DNA from: Ilumatobacteraceae bacterium
Lineage (GTDB): Bacteria > Actinomycetota > Acidimicrobiia > Acidimicrobiales > Ilumatobacteraceae
Assembly: GCA_025463305.1 (NCBI GenBank)
Contig: JAOBWK010000035.1
Coordinates: 1 to 64,000, forward strand
DNA length: 64,000 nucleotides
Direction: 5' to 3'
The position numbers and the translations under genes were made by a program. The notes beneath the pieces were generated by a model, which saw only the letters and a list, made by a program, of their open reading frames with translations, was not told the DNA's origin and did not search any database. Of the stretch, positions 42,361 through 52,135 are shown in pieces (position 1 is the stretch's first letter; each line of letters begins with the position of its first letter).

Positions 42361-43593
42361 TCACGCCCTCGTGACGACGAAGCTGACCACCGTCGTCGCG
42401 CTGCCGCCGACGTTGAGGGTGGCGAACGTGTCGGCGCCGTCGACCTGGTAGTCGCCGGCTGTCCCGGTCACCTGCTTGGCGGCGTCGAGCAACATCCGCA
42501 CGCCCGTCGCTCCCACCGGATGGCCGAGCCCGATCAGGCCGCCGCTCGGGTTGATCGGCAACGCTCCGTCGTGGGCGATGGTGCCGTCCTCGACTGCCTT
42601 CCAGCTCTCGCCAGGAGCAGTGATGCCGAAGTGGTCGATGGCCATGTACTCGGTCATCGAGAAGCAGTCGTGGGTCTCGATCCCGTCGAGGGCGCGCACG
42701 TCGGCGACCCCGGCGCGTGTGAACGCGTCGGTGATGGCCTGATGGACGTGCGGCAAGACCAGGCCGCCGCCGGCACTGCGCGCCACCTTGGCGTCGAAGC
42801 TCAGCGACGCGGTGCGATGGCCCCAGCCGCTGATCCGGGCGAGCGACTCGAGCGCGATGCCGTGGGCGCGGCAGTGCGCCTCGGCGAACGACTGCGAGGC
42901 CAGCACCACGCCGGCGGCGCCGTCGGTGACCTGCCCGCAATCCTGGCGGCGGACCCGTCCCTCGATCACCGGGTTGGCGTGATCGTCCTCGGTGAAGCTG
43001 CGGTCGTCGAACTTCCACGCGCGGGTGTGCGCGTTCGGGTTGCGCTTGCCGTTCTCGAGGTTGATCCGGGCGATGCCGGCGAGGTGCTCGTACCGCACGC
43101 CGTAGCGCTCGTCGTACACGTCGATCAGCCGGTCGAACATGTACGGCCACATGTACTTCGCGTCCTGACCCTCGTGGCCGATCCACGCTGCCGCGCCCAG
43201 GTACTGCGCGGCCGTGTCGCCGGGGACGTTGCGCTGCTGCTCCGCGCCGATCACGAGCGCGGCGTCGTACCGGCCGGCCTCGATCTCGGCCATCGCGGCC
43301 AGCACGGCGATGCTGCCGGACGCGCACGCCGCCTCGTGGCGGGCGGCGGAGATGCCCCAGAACGCGTCGTCCATCGTCGCCGGCATCGCGCCGAGCTGAC
43401 CCTGCCCGGTGAACAGTTGGCCGAACGCGTTGCCGACGTGGATGGTGCCGATGTCGGACGGATCGACGCGCGCGTTCGCCATCGTCGACGCGACGATCTC
43501 GGCGAAGAGGTCGCTGATCTCCACACCCTCACGGGCGAGGTTGCGAGCGAAGTCGGTCTGCGCGCCGCCGAGCACGTACACGGGCGCGGTCAC
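42361..43593 (-). CDS. Thiolase-family acetyl-CoA acetyltransferase
   Basis: 410 aa. The active-site Cys is in HEAACASGSIAVLAA (about residue 88), the second catalytic region is IETHDCFSMTEYMAI, and the C-terminal signature is GGLIGLGHPVGATGVR. The sequence type (VYVLGGAQTDF, ETHDCF) is that of the SCP-x-like thiolases rather than FadA. It probably cleaves or condenses 3-ketoacyl-CoA in lipid or sterol metabolism. The GTG start overlaps the stop of the lipoprotein gene by 4 nt (GTGA), an odd partnership with no obvious functional link. Confidence 0.9.
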   Translation of the reverse strand: MTAPVYVLGGAQTDFARNLAREGVEISDLFAEIVASTMANARVDPSDIGTIHVGNAFGQLFTGQGQLGAMPATMDDAFWGISAARHEAACASGSIAVLAAMAEIEAGRYDAALVIGAEQQRNVPGDTAAQYLGAAAWIGHEGQDAKYMWPYMFDRLIDVYDERYGVRYEHLAGIARINLENGKRNPNAHTRAWKFDDRSFTEDDHANPVIEGRVRRQDCGQVTDGAAGVVLASQSFAEAHCRAHGIALESLARISGWGHRTASLSFDAKVARSAGGGLVLPHVHQAITDAFTRAGVADVRALDGIETHDCFSMTEYMAIDHFGITAPGESWKAVEDGTIAHDGALPINPSGGLIGLGHPVGATGVRMLLDAAKQVTGTAGDYQVDGADTFATLNVGGSATTVVSFVVTRA

Positions 43594-44681
43594 GAGAAGA
43601 ACCCGGCGTAGAGGTACAGCGTCATCTTCCCGTCCTTCACCACGAGCGTGTCGGTGTGGATCTCGTCGGTCACCGTCAACGGCATGATGCCCAGCGAGTT
43701 GCCGTCGGCGTCGAAGTTCTCGTTGTAGGCGGTCTGCAGCAGCAGCGTCGGGGCGTCGCCGCTCTTGAACAGCAGGCCACCGGAACAATCGAGGCTCTCG
43801 CCGCTGAAGCCGTCGGCCGGCGCCGCTGTGAGCGTCGCGATCGCGTCGCCGCCGGAGCTGACGATCGGGAACACGGTGCGGTTGTAGGCAGTGTCGAAGG
43901 CCGTGAACAGCGCGGCGAGGTCGGCGCCGTTGCCGGTCTTGTCGGACGGCTGGCAGTCGTAGCCGGTGAGCCCGACCGCGAGCGCAGCGGTGAGCGGCAG
44001 GCTGAGGTCGTACGGGTCGTTCGGATCGACGCCGAGCTCGGTCGGCTCGAACGGATCGCCGGTGTCGATGCACTGGTCGGGGAGCTGCGTGCAGGGGACG
44101 AGCTTCTCCACGCTCAGGTCGAGCACGTTCGGGTTCGAAGCGGACCACGGCGTGGCACCGGGCGACACGGGGTACAGCCCGTCGGCGAGTGGCTGGCCGG
44201 CGGCGGGCAGCGCCGGCGACGGCACGCCGGTCCAGTTGCTCTCGTCGAACGGCGGGAAGACCTCGTTCGGGAACGTGTCGACCGACGTCCAGCCGCCGGG
44301 GACGGCGGGTCCAGTGGTGGAGGGCCCTGTCGTGGGTGGCGCGGTGAGCGGCGGGATGCTGACCTCGACCGTTGTGGCTTCGGTCGGCGTCGTGGTCGCC
44401 TCGGTCGGCGGTGGCTCCGTCGTCGGCCCCTCCGTGATCGGCGGCACGAACGGCACGGTGTCGGTGGTGGCCGTGGTGTCGTCGGGCCCGCTGCTCGCGC
44501 TCACGACCGACGTCTCCGACTGCACGGCCTTGCCGGTGCTGACGCCGCTGTTGCTGCTCCCGCAGGCCGTGACGGCGGCAGCGAGCGCGAGCGCCGCAAC
44601 CAGGGACGTGAGCCGCACCGCGCGAGGGTGCTTCACCTCGTCGCGGTCCATCACGCCGTGGTCCAGATCGTGGTCTTGCAT
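43590..44681 (-). CDS. Secreted lipoprotein of unknown function
   Basis: About 363 aa. A lipobox AAAVTAC-G follows a hydrophobic stretch (VRLTSLVAALALAAA), so the protein should be lipid-anchored on the outer face of the membrane at Cys about 40. A Thr/Pro-rich spacer comes next (about 65-125, many TT and PP), then a folded domain of about 220 residues with four Cys (VPCTQ, DQCID, YDCQPS, LDCSG). I do not recognise the domain. Start ATG 44681 (44690 is in frame). Ends coupled to the thiolase gene. Confidence 0.75.
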   Translation of the reverse strand: MQDHDLDHGVMDRDEVKHPRAVRLTSLVAALALAAAVTACGSSNSGVSTGKAVQSETSVVSASSGPDDTTATTDTVPFVPPITEGPTTEPPPTEATTTPTEATTVEVSIPPLTAPPTTGPSTTGPAVPGGWTSVDTFPNEVFPPFDESNWTGVPSPALPAAGQPLADGLYPVSPGATPWSASNPNVLDLSVEKLVPCTQLPDQCIDTGDPFEPTELGVDPNDPYDLSLPLTAALAVGLTGYDCQPSDKTGNGADLAALFTAFDTAYNRTVFPIVSSGGDAIATLTAAPADGFSGESLDCSGGLLFKSGDAPTLLLQTAYNENFDADGNSLGIMPLTVTDEIHTDTLVVKDGKMTLYLYAGFFS

Positions 44682-44735
44682 GGTCGGCACCCTCCGGCCG
44701 CATTCATAGCACCGGCCATGTGCGGGGATCGTCCG

Positions 44736-46157
44736 CTACGCACCCGGCGCGAGGTCGCGTGCGTCCCAGAACCCGGTCTCGGCGAGCTGGGTCGAGCCGC
44801 CCTTGGCATACCGGGCGAGGCGCTCGAGTCCGTCGGCCGACAGCATCTCGATCGCGTCGAAGAACGCATCCGGCCCGGCGGAGCGCATCGCCGCATCGCC
44901 CTCGCCCGGTCGCTTGGGCAGGTGGCTGGTGAGCAGCACCAGCGGGATGTCGCCGCGGATGTTGCGGATCGCGGCCGCCCGGCCGAGCGAGCGCCACACG
45001 GCCTCGCTGCGCTGCAGCCCGCCGCGGTGGCTGGTGAACGCGCCGGCGACGTCGAAGTACCACGCGTCGCCGGCTGCGTCAGTGGCGACGAAGCTGACGC
45101 TGACGCCGGTCTTGCGCAGGCGTTGGTTCTCGGCGGCGATCGTGAAGCCGGCCTCGGTGATGACGTGCTCGGCGAGCCGGTTGGCGGCACGACCGTCGTG
45201 CTCGACGGCCGCGGCGAGCGAGGGCGACGCGAGCGCGCCCGGCACCTCCGACGCGGCGACGCGCTCGCGTGACATCTCGACGTACGCGGGGTCGAGGTCG
45301 TAACCGGCGTAGCGACGACCGAGTCGGGAGGCGGCGACGAGCGACGAGCCGCTGCCCATGAACGGATCGAGGACGAGGTCGCCCGTGTACGTGTAGAGCC
45401 GGATCAACTGCTCGGGCAGCTCGACCGGGAACGGTGCCGGATGACCGATGCGCCGGGCGCTCTCCGGCGGCATCTCCCACACGTCGAGGGTGAGCGCCAT
45501 GAAGTCGTCGGTGATGACCGTGGCCTCGTGGGGCAGCCCCTCGACGGCGCGCTGCTTGGCCGAGCGGGCGCGATCGAAGCGGCCCTTGCTGGCGATGATG
45601 ATCCGCTCGCTGACGTCGCGCAGCACCGGGTTGGCGGGGCTGCGGAACGAGCCCCACGCGCACGAGCCGCTGGCGCCGTCGGCCTTCTGCCAGATGACCT
45701 CACCGCGCAGCAGGAGGCCGAGATCGTGCTCGAGGATCCGGATCACGTCGGCGCTCAGGCTGCGATACGGCTTGCGGCCGAGGTTGGCGACGTTGACCGC
45801 GATGCGCCCGCCGGGCTCGAGCGTGCGCACGCACTCGGTGAACACGTCGGTGAGCATGCCGAGGTACTCGAGGTACGAGGACGGCACGCCTTCGCGCTCG
45901 AGCTCCTCCTCGTACTGCTTGCCGGCGAAGTACGGCGGCGAGGTCACCACCAGCGCGACGGACCCGTCGGCGATGTGGTGCATATCGCGCGCATCGCCGC
46001 ACAGGAACGGCTCGGCGACGGGCACGGGCGCGAGCACCGTGTCGTCGCTCGACAGCTCGGGTGCGCGGAAGCGGTCGTAGAAGGGTGAGGCGTCGTGGTT
46101 CTCGCGCGTGCTGACACCGAAGTTCGACGTCGAGGTGGCACGCCGGTCCTTCTTCAC
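44736..46157 (-). CDS. Orphan beta-class DNA methyltransferase with C-terminal extension
   Basis: About 473 aa. Catalytic motif IV TSPPYFAGKQY lies before the AdoMet motif DPFMGSGSSLVAASRLGRRY, the order of the beta class. SPPY points to N4-cytosine methylation, though N6-adenine cannot be excluded. The first ~290 residues form the methylase; the last ~170 (AAVEHDGRAANRLAEHVITE, LRKTGVSVSFVATD, DAWYFDVAGAFTSHRGG) look like a separate nuclease-like or DNA-binding fold that I cannot assign. No restriction gene flanks it. Start GTG 46157 is preferred; the frame is open to 46262 but upstream residues look non-coding. Divergent from the SNF2 gene. Confidence 0.85.
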   Translation of the reverse strand: MKKDRRATSTSNFGVSTRENHDASPFYDRFRAPELSSDDTVLAPVPVAEPFLCGDARDMHHIADGSVALVVTSPPYFAGKQYEEELEREGVPSSYLEYLGMLTDVFTECVRTLEPGGRIAVNVANLGRKPYRSLSADVIRILEHDLGLLLRGEVIWQKADGASGSCAWGSFRSPANPVLRDVSERIIIASKGRFDRARSAKQRAVEGLPHEATVITDDFMALTLDVWEMPPESARRIGHPAPFPVELPEQLIRLYTYTGDLVLDPFMGSGSSLVAASRLGRRYAGYDLDPAYVEMSRERVAASEVPGALASPSLAAAVEHDGRAANRLAEHVITEAGFTIAAENQRLRKTGVSVSFVATDAAGDAWYFDVAGAFTSHRGGLQRSEAVWRSLGRAAAIRNIRGDIPLVLLTSHLPKRPGEGDAAMRSAGPDAFFDAIEMLSADGLERLARYAKGGSTQLAETGFWDARDLAPGA

Positions 46158-46327
46158 GAGTGGCAACCGTACCGAACACCCGCGCGCGGCATCGCGATAC
46201 CGCGTTGCAACGCAGCTGTCGTCGCCCCCAGCAGCAGGAAACGATGAACGGCGCGAGAACATGCGGACAGATCGTGCGGTGATGCGTCGTTGCCGGGCTT
46301 CGGTGCAGGTAGCGTGCGTCGCACATC

Positions 46328-49300
46328 ATGCGTGAAATGACTCGGGAGCTCGAGTCGGCTACGTGGGCGGTCGCCGAAGGGCGTGCCACCGCGGATCAAC
46401 TCGCTCTGTTCCAAGCTGAACCTGACTCGTCGCGGCGGATGTTGCAGCGACTGATCGACGACACCGAGGACAACCTCGCGTCCGTGCGCGGGTTGCGTGG
46501 CGAAGAACGCGATCAAGTGGTGGCCGATTTCGAGGAGGAGCTCGCCAAGCTCATCGCGATCCAGAACTCGATCACGCCCGCGCCCGGCCTCGTCGCCGAG
46601 CAGCAGGTGGGCGAGGTCATCGGCGAGGTCCGCCTCCAGGCCTCGTGGGACGACGGCAAGATCGTCGTCTGGGCGGCCGGTCCCGGCACCGCGGCGGCCT
46701 CCAACGACGAGCTCGCCGATCGGCTGCAGGCCATCGGCGGCCCGATGCTCGGCTGGATGATCCACCCGAGCGTGCTGCTGCCATCGGGCGTGCGCGCCGA
46801 CGCGTCGGCCATTCCGGTCAAGGAGGCGCTGGGCTGGCTCATCGCCGTCGCCGGTGGCCTCGGTCGCACCGGTGTCGGGCAGAGCGTGGTGTGGCTCGGC
46901 CGGGTCGCGCTCGAAGGCGTCCGCCTCGTCGCCCAGGGCGCGGTCGTGCCGGCGCTGCGGTTCGACAAGCGGGCCCAGGGTCGCGTCGTCGACGCCGCCG
47001 TGCGCTGGATCCCGGCGCTCGTCGACGATGCCCGGCTGAAGCCGCTCACCGCATCGATGCCGGGCCCGGTGGCCACGATGTCGACGGCCGACGCGCGCAC
47101 GATCACGCTGTCCGTCCTCGGCGCTGTCGTCGAGGCCATCGTCAGCGAGGCCGCGACGCGGCTGGAGCTGCCGGCGCCGCCGCCCACCATCAACAACTCG
47201 GTGCAGCTGGCCGAGGCGTTCACCACCCGGCTCAACGGCTCGCCGTTCGTGGCCCCGACGGTTCCCGCCAGCGACCTCGCTCGGCGGATCAGCGGATGGT
47301 CGGGCTCGGTCACGTCGTTCTCCCGCCCGCAGCTCATCGTCCAGCTCGATCCACCGGACTCGGGCAACGCCTGGCACCTGTCGGTCCTCGGGCCCGGTGC
47401 GAAGGGCAAGCCGCTGCCGATCGAGGTCGCGCTCGGCGACAGCCGCGACACCAAGCAGCTGGCCGACGAGCTCGCCCGGCTGGAGCGTGCGTTCCCGATC
47501 CTGCGCCGCGCCGGCGAGCTGCGTCGCGGCCAGGTGGTGCTCAGCCAGTCAGAGGCGTGGGAGCTGATGACCATCACCGGCGCACAGCTCACGGCGGCCG
47601 GGTTCGAGGTGCGCGTGCCGGCGCTGTCGCGTCGCAAGCCGACACCGTCGCTGCGCCTCTTCGCCGACATCACGGGCGACTCCGTGGTCGGTGCGCACCA
47701 GCTCGCCAACGTCCACTGGTCGGTGCTGTTCGACGACGTCGAGCTGACGGCTGCCGAGATCACCCGCCTCGCCACCGAGGCCCGCCCGCTGGTGCGCTCG
47801 CACGGCAAGTGGGTCGAGCTCGATCGCGTCGACCTCAAGGAAGCCGCTGCGGCGCTCGCCGAACGGGCCGGCACCAAGCAGCTCACCGGCGCCGAGATCC
47901 TCCGTCAGGGCCTCGGGCTCGAGGGCTCACCGCTCGCCGGTGGCATCACCATCGAGGGCAGCGGTTGGGCCACCGAGCTGTTCCAGCGGGCCAGGGAAGT
48001 GTCCACCGAGCCCGTCACCCGGCCCGACGGGTTCAACGGCGAGCTGCGCAGCTACCAGGCCCAGGCGTTGGCCTGGCTCGGGTTCCTCGACGCTGCCGAG
48101 CTCGGCGGCTGCCTGGCCCTCGACATGGGCCTCGGCAAGACGCCCACCGTGCTCGCCCACCTCGCCCGCACCCCCGGCAACGGTCCGGTGCTCGTGGTCG
48201 CGCCGCCCGCCGTCGTCGGCAACTGGGCGCGTGAGGCCGCACGGTTCGCGCCGAGCCTGAAGGTGCTCGTGCACCACGGCGCATCACGCGCCGAGAACGC
48301 GCAGCTCGATGCAGCCATCGCCCGCCACGACGTGGTGATCACCACGTACGGCACGGCCGTGCGCGACATCGACGAGCTGTCCAAGCAGCACTGGCACCGG
48401 CTGGTGCTCGACGAGGCGCAGGCCATCAAGAACCCGGCCAACGAATCCGCGCAGCAGCTTCGCCGCATCGATGCACGGAGCAAGATCGCGCTCACCGGCA
48501 CGCCGGTCGAGAACGGCCTCGGCGACCTGTGGTCGATCCTCGACTTCACCAACCCCGGCCTCGTCGGCACCCGCCCGGCGTTCATCTCGCAGATGTCGGG
48601 CGAGGGCGAGGCCGCGCTGCGTGCCCTCAACGGCATCCTCGTCTTCCGCCGCACCAAGACCGAGCCCGAGGTCGCGGCCGAGCTGCCCGACAAGATCGAC
48701 GAGCTCGATCACTGCTCGATGACGCCGGAGCAGATCGGCCTCTACCAGGCCGTGCTCGACGGCCTCGTCGCCAACGCGGCCAACGCCGACGCCGAGCCGA
48801 AGCAGGGCGCGATCCTCGCGGCCATCACTGCGCTGAAGCAGATCTGCAACCACCCTGCGGCCTACGCCGACGACGGCGGCTCGTTGTCCGGTCGGTCCGG
48901 CAAGCTGTCGCGCCTCGAGGAGATCATCGAGCAGGTCTTCGCGGCCGGCGAGCGGATCCTGATCTTCACCCACTTCGCATCGTGGGGCCGCCGGCTGGCG
49001 AAGCACCTCAGCGAGGTGTTCGGACAGCGGATCGAGTGCTACGACGGCAGCCTCGCCCGCGGCGCACGCGATCACCTCGTCACCGACTTCCAGGAGGGCA
49101 CCGGCCCCGGCGCGCTCGTGCTGTCGTTGAAGGCGGGCGGCACCGGCCTCAACCTCACCTCGGCGAGCCACGTCGTGCTCTACGACCGCTGGTGGAACCC
49201 GGCCGTCGAGGACCAGGCCCGTGACCGCGCCTGGCGCATCGGCCAGACCAAGACCGTCGTCTCTCACCGTCTCGTGTGCCCCGGCACCGTCGACGAGCGG

Positions 49301-49444
49301 GTCGAGGAGGTCGTCAACGGCAAGCGCCACATCGCCGACCTCGTCCTGCCGAAGAGCAGCTCGCTGTCCGACCTCAACGCCCAGCAGCTGCGCATCGCGC
49401 TCGGCCTGCGCAACGAGGACCTGCTCACCGAGGAGCACGTGTGA
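46328..49444 (+). CDS. SNF2-family helicase with N-terminal SNF2-associated domain
   Basis: 1038 aa. The N-terminal half (about 1-560) includes the bacterial SNF2_assoc/DUF3670-type domain (from about 440: RKPTPSLRLFADITGD, VELDRVDLKEAAAALAE). The C-terminal half is the SWI/SNF ATPase: Walker A LDMGLGKTPT, VVAPPAVVGNWAREA, motif II DEAQAIKNP, ALTGTPVEN, FTHFASWG, LSLKAGGTGLNLT and the motif VI region DQARDRAWRIGQ. Such proteins remodel protein-DNA or RNA polymerase complexes; the cellular role here is not known. Its stop overlaps the next gene by 4 nt. Confidence 0.92.
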   Translation: MREMTRELESATWAVAEGRATADQLALFQAEPDSSRRMLQRLIDDTEDNLASVRGLRGEERDQVVADFEEELAKLIAIQNSITPAPGLVAEQQVGEVIGEVRLQASWDDGKIVVWAAGPGTAAASNDELADRLQAIGGPMLGWMIHPSVLLPSGVRADASAIPVKEALGWLIAVAGGLGRTGVGQSVVWLGRVALEGVRLVAQGAVVPALRFDKRAQGRVVDAAVRWIPALVDDARLKPLTASMPGPVATMSTADARTITLSVLGAVVEAIVSEAATRLELPAPPPTINNSVQLAEAFTTRLNGSPFVAPTVPASDLARRISGWSGSVTSFSRPQLIVQLDPPDSGNAWHLSVLGPGAKGKPLPIEVALGDSRDTKQLADELARLERAFPILRRAGELRRGQVVLSQSEAWELMTITGAQLTAAGFEVRVPALSRRKPTPSLRLFADITGDSVVGAHQLANVHWSVLFDDVELTAAEITRLATEARPLVRSHGKWVELDRVDLKEAAAALAERAGTKQLTGAEILRQGLGLEGSPLAGGITIEGSGWATELFQRAREVSTEPVTRPDGFNGELRSYQAQALAWLGFLDAAELGGCLALDMGLGKTPTVLAHLARTPGNGPVLVVAPPAVVGNWAREAARFAPSLKVLVHHGASRAENAQLDAAIARHDVVITTYGTAVRDIDELSKQHWHRLVLDEAQAIKNPANESAQQLRRIDARSKIALTGTPVENGLGDLWSILDFTNPGLVGTRPAFISQMSGEGEAALRALNGILVFRRTKTEPEVAAELPDKIDELDHCSMTPEQIGLYQAVLDGLVANAANADAEPKQGAILAAITALKQICNHPAAYADDGGSLSGRSGKLSRLEEIIEQVFAAGERILIFTHFASWGRRLAKHLSEVFGQRIECYDGSLARGARDHLVTDFQEGTGPGALVLSLKAGGTGLNLTSASHVVLYDRWWNPAVEDQARDRAWRIGQTKTVVSHRLVCPGTVDERVEEVVNGKRHIADLVLPKSSSLSDLNAQQLRIALGLRNEDLLTEEHV

Positions 49445-49743
49445 ACCAGCCGCGCCGCAACAACAACCAGCAGCAGAACCGGCGCCCGGTGCGTCCCGCC
49501 GCGCTGCCAAAGCCCACCGATCTCTGGCGGCCCGTGCCGCAGCTGCCCGACGTGGAGCTCATCGTCGCGGCCCAGGATCCGGCTGTGCTGCTCCGCTCGC
49601 TGGGTGACCCGCCGCTGATGAACAAGAGCACCGTCGCCGGCCACTACATCGCCACCGTGATCGAGCGCTCGGCCGCGCTGGCCAGCGCACTGGCGGCCAG
49701 CGCCGACCTGCTCGCCCTGCCGGACCACGCCGACCCGGACTGA
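49441..49743 (+). CDS. Small basic/polar protein coupled to the SNF2 helicase
   Basis: 100 aa from a GTG that overlaps the helicase stop (GTGA). The N-terminus is Arg/Asn/Gln-rich (RRNNNQQQNRR), the middle Pro-rich, and the C-terminus helical and Ala-rich (VIERSAALASALAASADLL). I do not recognise it. Tight coupling suggests a helicase partner. Ends 16 bp from the convergent membrane-protein gene. Confidence 0.65.
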   Translation: MNQPRRNNNQQQNRRPVRPAALPKPTDLWRPVPQLPDVELIVAAQDPAVLLRSLGDPPLMNKSTVAGHYIATVIERSAALASALAASADLLALPDHADPD

Positions 49744-49758
49744 CCCTGCTGGGTCGGT

Positions 49759-51177
49759 CTAGGGCTGGGCGAGAACGGCGTCGTTGCGCGGCTTCGGCGC
49801 GGTCACGAGCGCCGCGAGGGCCAGCACCAGGACGAGGATGATGCCGATGGTGGTGACCGGGTTCGGCTTCAGGTCGCTGCCGAGCGAGAAGAAGCCCGGG
49901 GGCGTCGGCATGTCGCCGAGCGTGGCGATCGACGACAGCCACTGCCAGACCCAGATCGACGACGCACCGAGCGCGAGCCCGACGCCCCAGCGGTTGCTGC
50001 GCAGGAACCCGACGACACCACCGATCGCGACGGCGGCGAGCAGCCCGAGCCGGCCGAACACGATCGCGTGGGTGCCGAGGCTGGTGTCGAAGTTGTCGCC
50101 GAACGAATGGCCGGTGCCGGGGATCAGCTGACCGATCGCGGTGATCACCGCGGCGAGCGCGCCGGCCACGCTGATGACGAGGTTCAGGCCGGGTCGGCCG
50201 TCGTTGCCGGACTGCACGATCGACACGATGAGCGCGATCACGCCGACGACCGCGGCGCCGAGGATGACGTACAGGCCGATGTCCTGCTTGGCCCGGTAGA
50301 ACGTGCCGCCGGCACCGGCGGCGACCGCGGCGAAGGCGCTGTCCTCGCCCACCTTGGACTGGAAGTCAACGATGCCCCAGATCGTGACGGCGACGGGGAT
50401 GACGGTCAGCGCGGCGCCCGCCGCGAGCCCGGCCGCGATGCGCTTGCCCATCGTCGCCAGCAAGCCGCCGGCGACGAGGCACACGGCGGCGAAAACGAAT
50501 CCGATCAGCACGTTGGTGCCGAGCGGGATGAAGTCGTTGACCTTGTACTTGCCGACCTCGGGGATGGGCGCGTCGGTCTCGATGGTGAGCACCGGGAAGA
50601 AGCAGCCGATGACGAGTGCGACGCCGGCCAGTCCGGCCAGCGCGGCGAGCACCGACGAGCCGCGTCCGGGGATGTTGAGGACGTCGACGATTGGCGGCGC
50701 GTGGTACGGCGTCGCCTCCGTTCGGGGGCCGGCCTGCACCGGTGCCTGGTTGCCGGTCAGCAGATCGGCCTGGCGGGGCTGGGCCTCCCAGCCGCCGGTC
50801 CACGTGGCCGCGCCGTCGAACAGCTCGGGCTTGTCGCTCGGCGCGGCGAACGGGGACTGGAGCGCGACGGTCTGCTCGACGATGGCGAACCCGTCGGGCG
50901 GTGGTGCGAGCGAGGCGAATGGTGCGAGTGGTGCGGCGACCGTGGGCGGAGCGGCAGCCTTCGGCGCCGGGGTCGGCTCGATCGCCACGGTGGGCGGCGC
51001 CACGGGCTTGGCGGGTTCAGGTGGCTTGGTGGGTTCGTGCGGCGTGGCCGGTTCGGGCTCGGCCGGCAGCGGCCCAGCGGGCGGCAGGGGCAGCGTCAGC
51101 GAGGTCACGTTCGCGCCGCACTGGATGCAGAACTTCTGACCGGACTCGATCCCCGCGCCGCACGTTGGACAGTTCAT
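49759..51177 (-). CDS. Zinc-ribbon polytopic membrane protein
   Basis: 472 aa. The N-terminal zinc ribbon is CPTCG...FCIQCG (two CxxC pairs, residues 3-21), followed by a Pro/Ala-rich linker (about 28-115) and then seven or so hydrophobic helices (for example SVLAALAGLAGVALVIGCFF, VLIGFVFAAVCLVAGGLL, IGIILVLVLALAALVTA). Function unknown; proteins of this layout are common in actinobacteria. ATG 51177 is chosen because the ribbon starts there; upstream codons lie in the gluQ promoter region. Divergent from gluQ with 34 bp between starts. Confidence 0.8.
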   Translation of the reverse strand: MNCPTCGAGIESGQKFCIQCGANVTSLTLPLPPAGPLPAEPEPATPHEPTKPPEPAKPVAPPTVAIEPTPAPKAAAPPTVAAPLAPFASLAPPPDGFAIVEQTVALQSPFAAPSDKPELFDGAATWTGGWEAQPRQADLLTGNQAPVQAGPRTEATPYHAPPIVDVLNIPGRGSSVLAALAGLAGVALVIGCFFPVLTIETDAPIPEVGKYKVNDFIPLGTNVLIGFVFAAVCLVAGGLLATMGKRIAAGLAAGAALTVIPVAVTIWGIVDFQSKVGEDSAFAAVAAGAGGTFYRAKQDIGLYVILGAAVVGVIALIVSIVQSGNDGRPGLNLVISVAGALAAVITAIGQLIPGTGHSFGDNFDTSLGTHAIVFGRLGLLAAVAIGGVVGFLRSNRWGVGLALGASSIWVWQWLSSIATLGDMPTPPGFFSLGSDLKPNPVTTIGIILVLVLALAALVTAPKPRNDAVLAQP

Positions 51178-51211
51178 CCCTGGGCAGCCTATTCGGCGGC
51201 ACAATGATCCG

Positions 51212-52135
51212 GTGAGCAGCGACGTCGGCCGATTCGCACCGTCGCCCACCGGTGACCTGCACCTCGGCAACCTGCGCACCGCGCTCGTCGGATGGCTCGC
51301 GGCACGCTCCGTCGGCGGAGATTTCGTCGTGCGGATGGAGGACCTCGACCGGGTCACGTCGTCGCGCGCGCACGAGGATGCCCAGCTCGCGGCACTCCAC
51401 TCGCTCGGCATCGATCACGACGGTGAGGTGGTGCGCCAGAGCGACCGGTTCGCGTCGTACGACGCGGCGATCGACGCACTGACCGCCGCGGATCGCACCT
51501 ACGACTGCTTCTGCACCCGGCGCGAGATCCGCGACGCGATCAGCGCGCCGCACGACGACCACCTCGCCTACCCGGGCACGTGCCGCGAGCTCACGCCCGC
51601 TCGGCGCGGCGATCTGCTCGAGGCGGGCCGGCGGCCGGCGACGCGCCTGCGCGCCGATGCCCAGCTGGTCGGCTTCGACGATCTGCTCGGCGGACATGTG
51701 GTCGGCGGCGTCGACGACGTGGTGCTGCGCCGCAACGACGGCGTGCCGGCGTACAACCTCGCCGTCGTGGTCGACGACGCGGCCCAGGGCGTGACTCAGG
51801 TGGTGCGCGGCGACGACCTGGTGTCGTCGACCCCGAGCCAGGTGCTGCTGCAGCAACTGCTCGGCATCGCCACGCCCACGTACCTCCACGTCCCACTGGT
51901 GGTGGGTGCCGACGGCGTCCGTCTGGCCAAGCGCCACGGGGCGGTCACGATGCCCGAGCTCGCCGGGCGCGGCGTCTCACCGCACGACGTGCTGGCGCTG
52001 CTCGCCACCAGCCTGGGCCTCGCGGCCGTCGGTGAGGTGGTCACGGCCAGCGGGCTCGTCGACCGGTTCGATCCCGCACGGATCCCGAGGCAACCGTGGA
52101 TGATCCCCGCGGACCTGCAACGATCGACCCCGTGA
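51212..52135 (+). CDS. gluQ: Glutamyl-Q tRNA(Asp) synthetase
   Basis: 307 aa, a truncated glutamyl-tRNA synthetase paralogue that attaches glutamate to queuosine in tRNA-Asp and lacks the anticodon-binding domain. The class I motifs are present as FAPSPTGDLHLGNLRTAL (HIGH-like HLGN) and RLAKRHGA (KMSKS-like). The Cys-rich zinc site of GluQ is partly visible (YDCFCTRREI, GTCREL). The length matches the family. The stop overlaps the next gene (GTGA). Confidence 0.92.
   Translation: MSSDVGRFAPSPTGDLHLGNLRTALVGWLAARSVGGDFVVRMEDLDRVTSSRAHEDAQLAALHSLGIDHDGEVVRQSDRFASYDAAIDALTAADRTYDCFCTRREIRDAISAPHDDHLAYPGTCRELTPARRGDLLEAGRRPATRLRADAQLVGFDDLLGGHVVGGVDDVVLRRNDGVPAYNLAVVVDDAAQGVTQVVRGDDLVSSTPSQVLLQQLLGIATPTYLHVPLVVGADGVRLAKRHGAVTMPELAGRGVSPHDVLALLATSLGLAAVGEVVTASGLVDRFDPARIPRQPWMIPADLQRSTP

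Noticed and set aside
40312..43611. 1099-codon open frame on the plus strand
   Set aside because: It runs antisense through the M23 peptidase, GNAT and thiolase genes, all of which have catalytic motifs.
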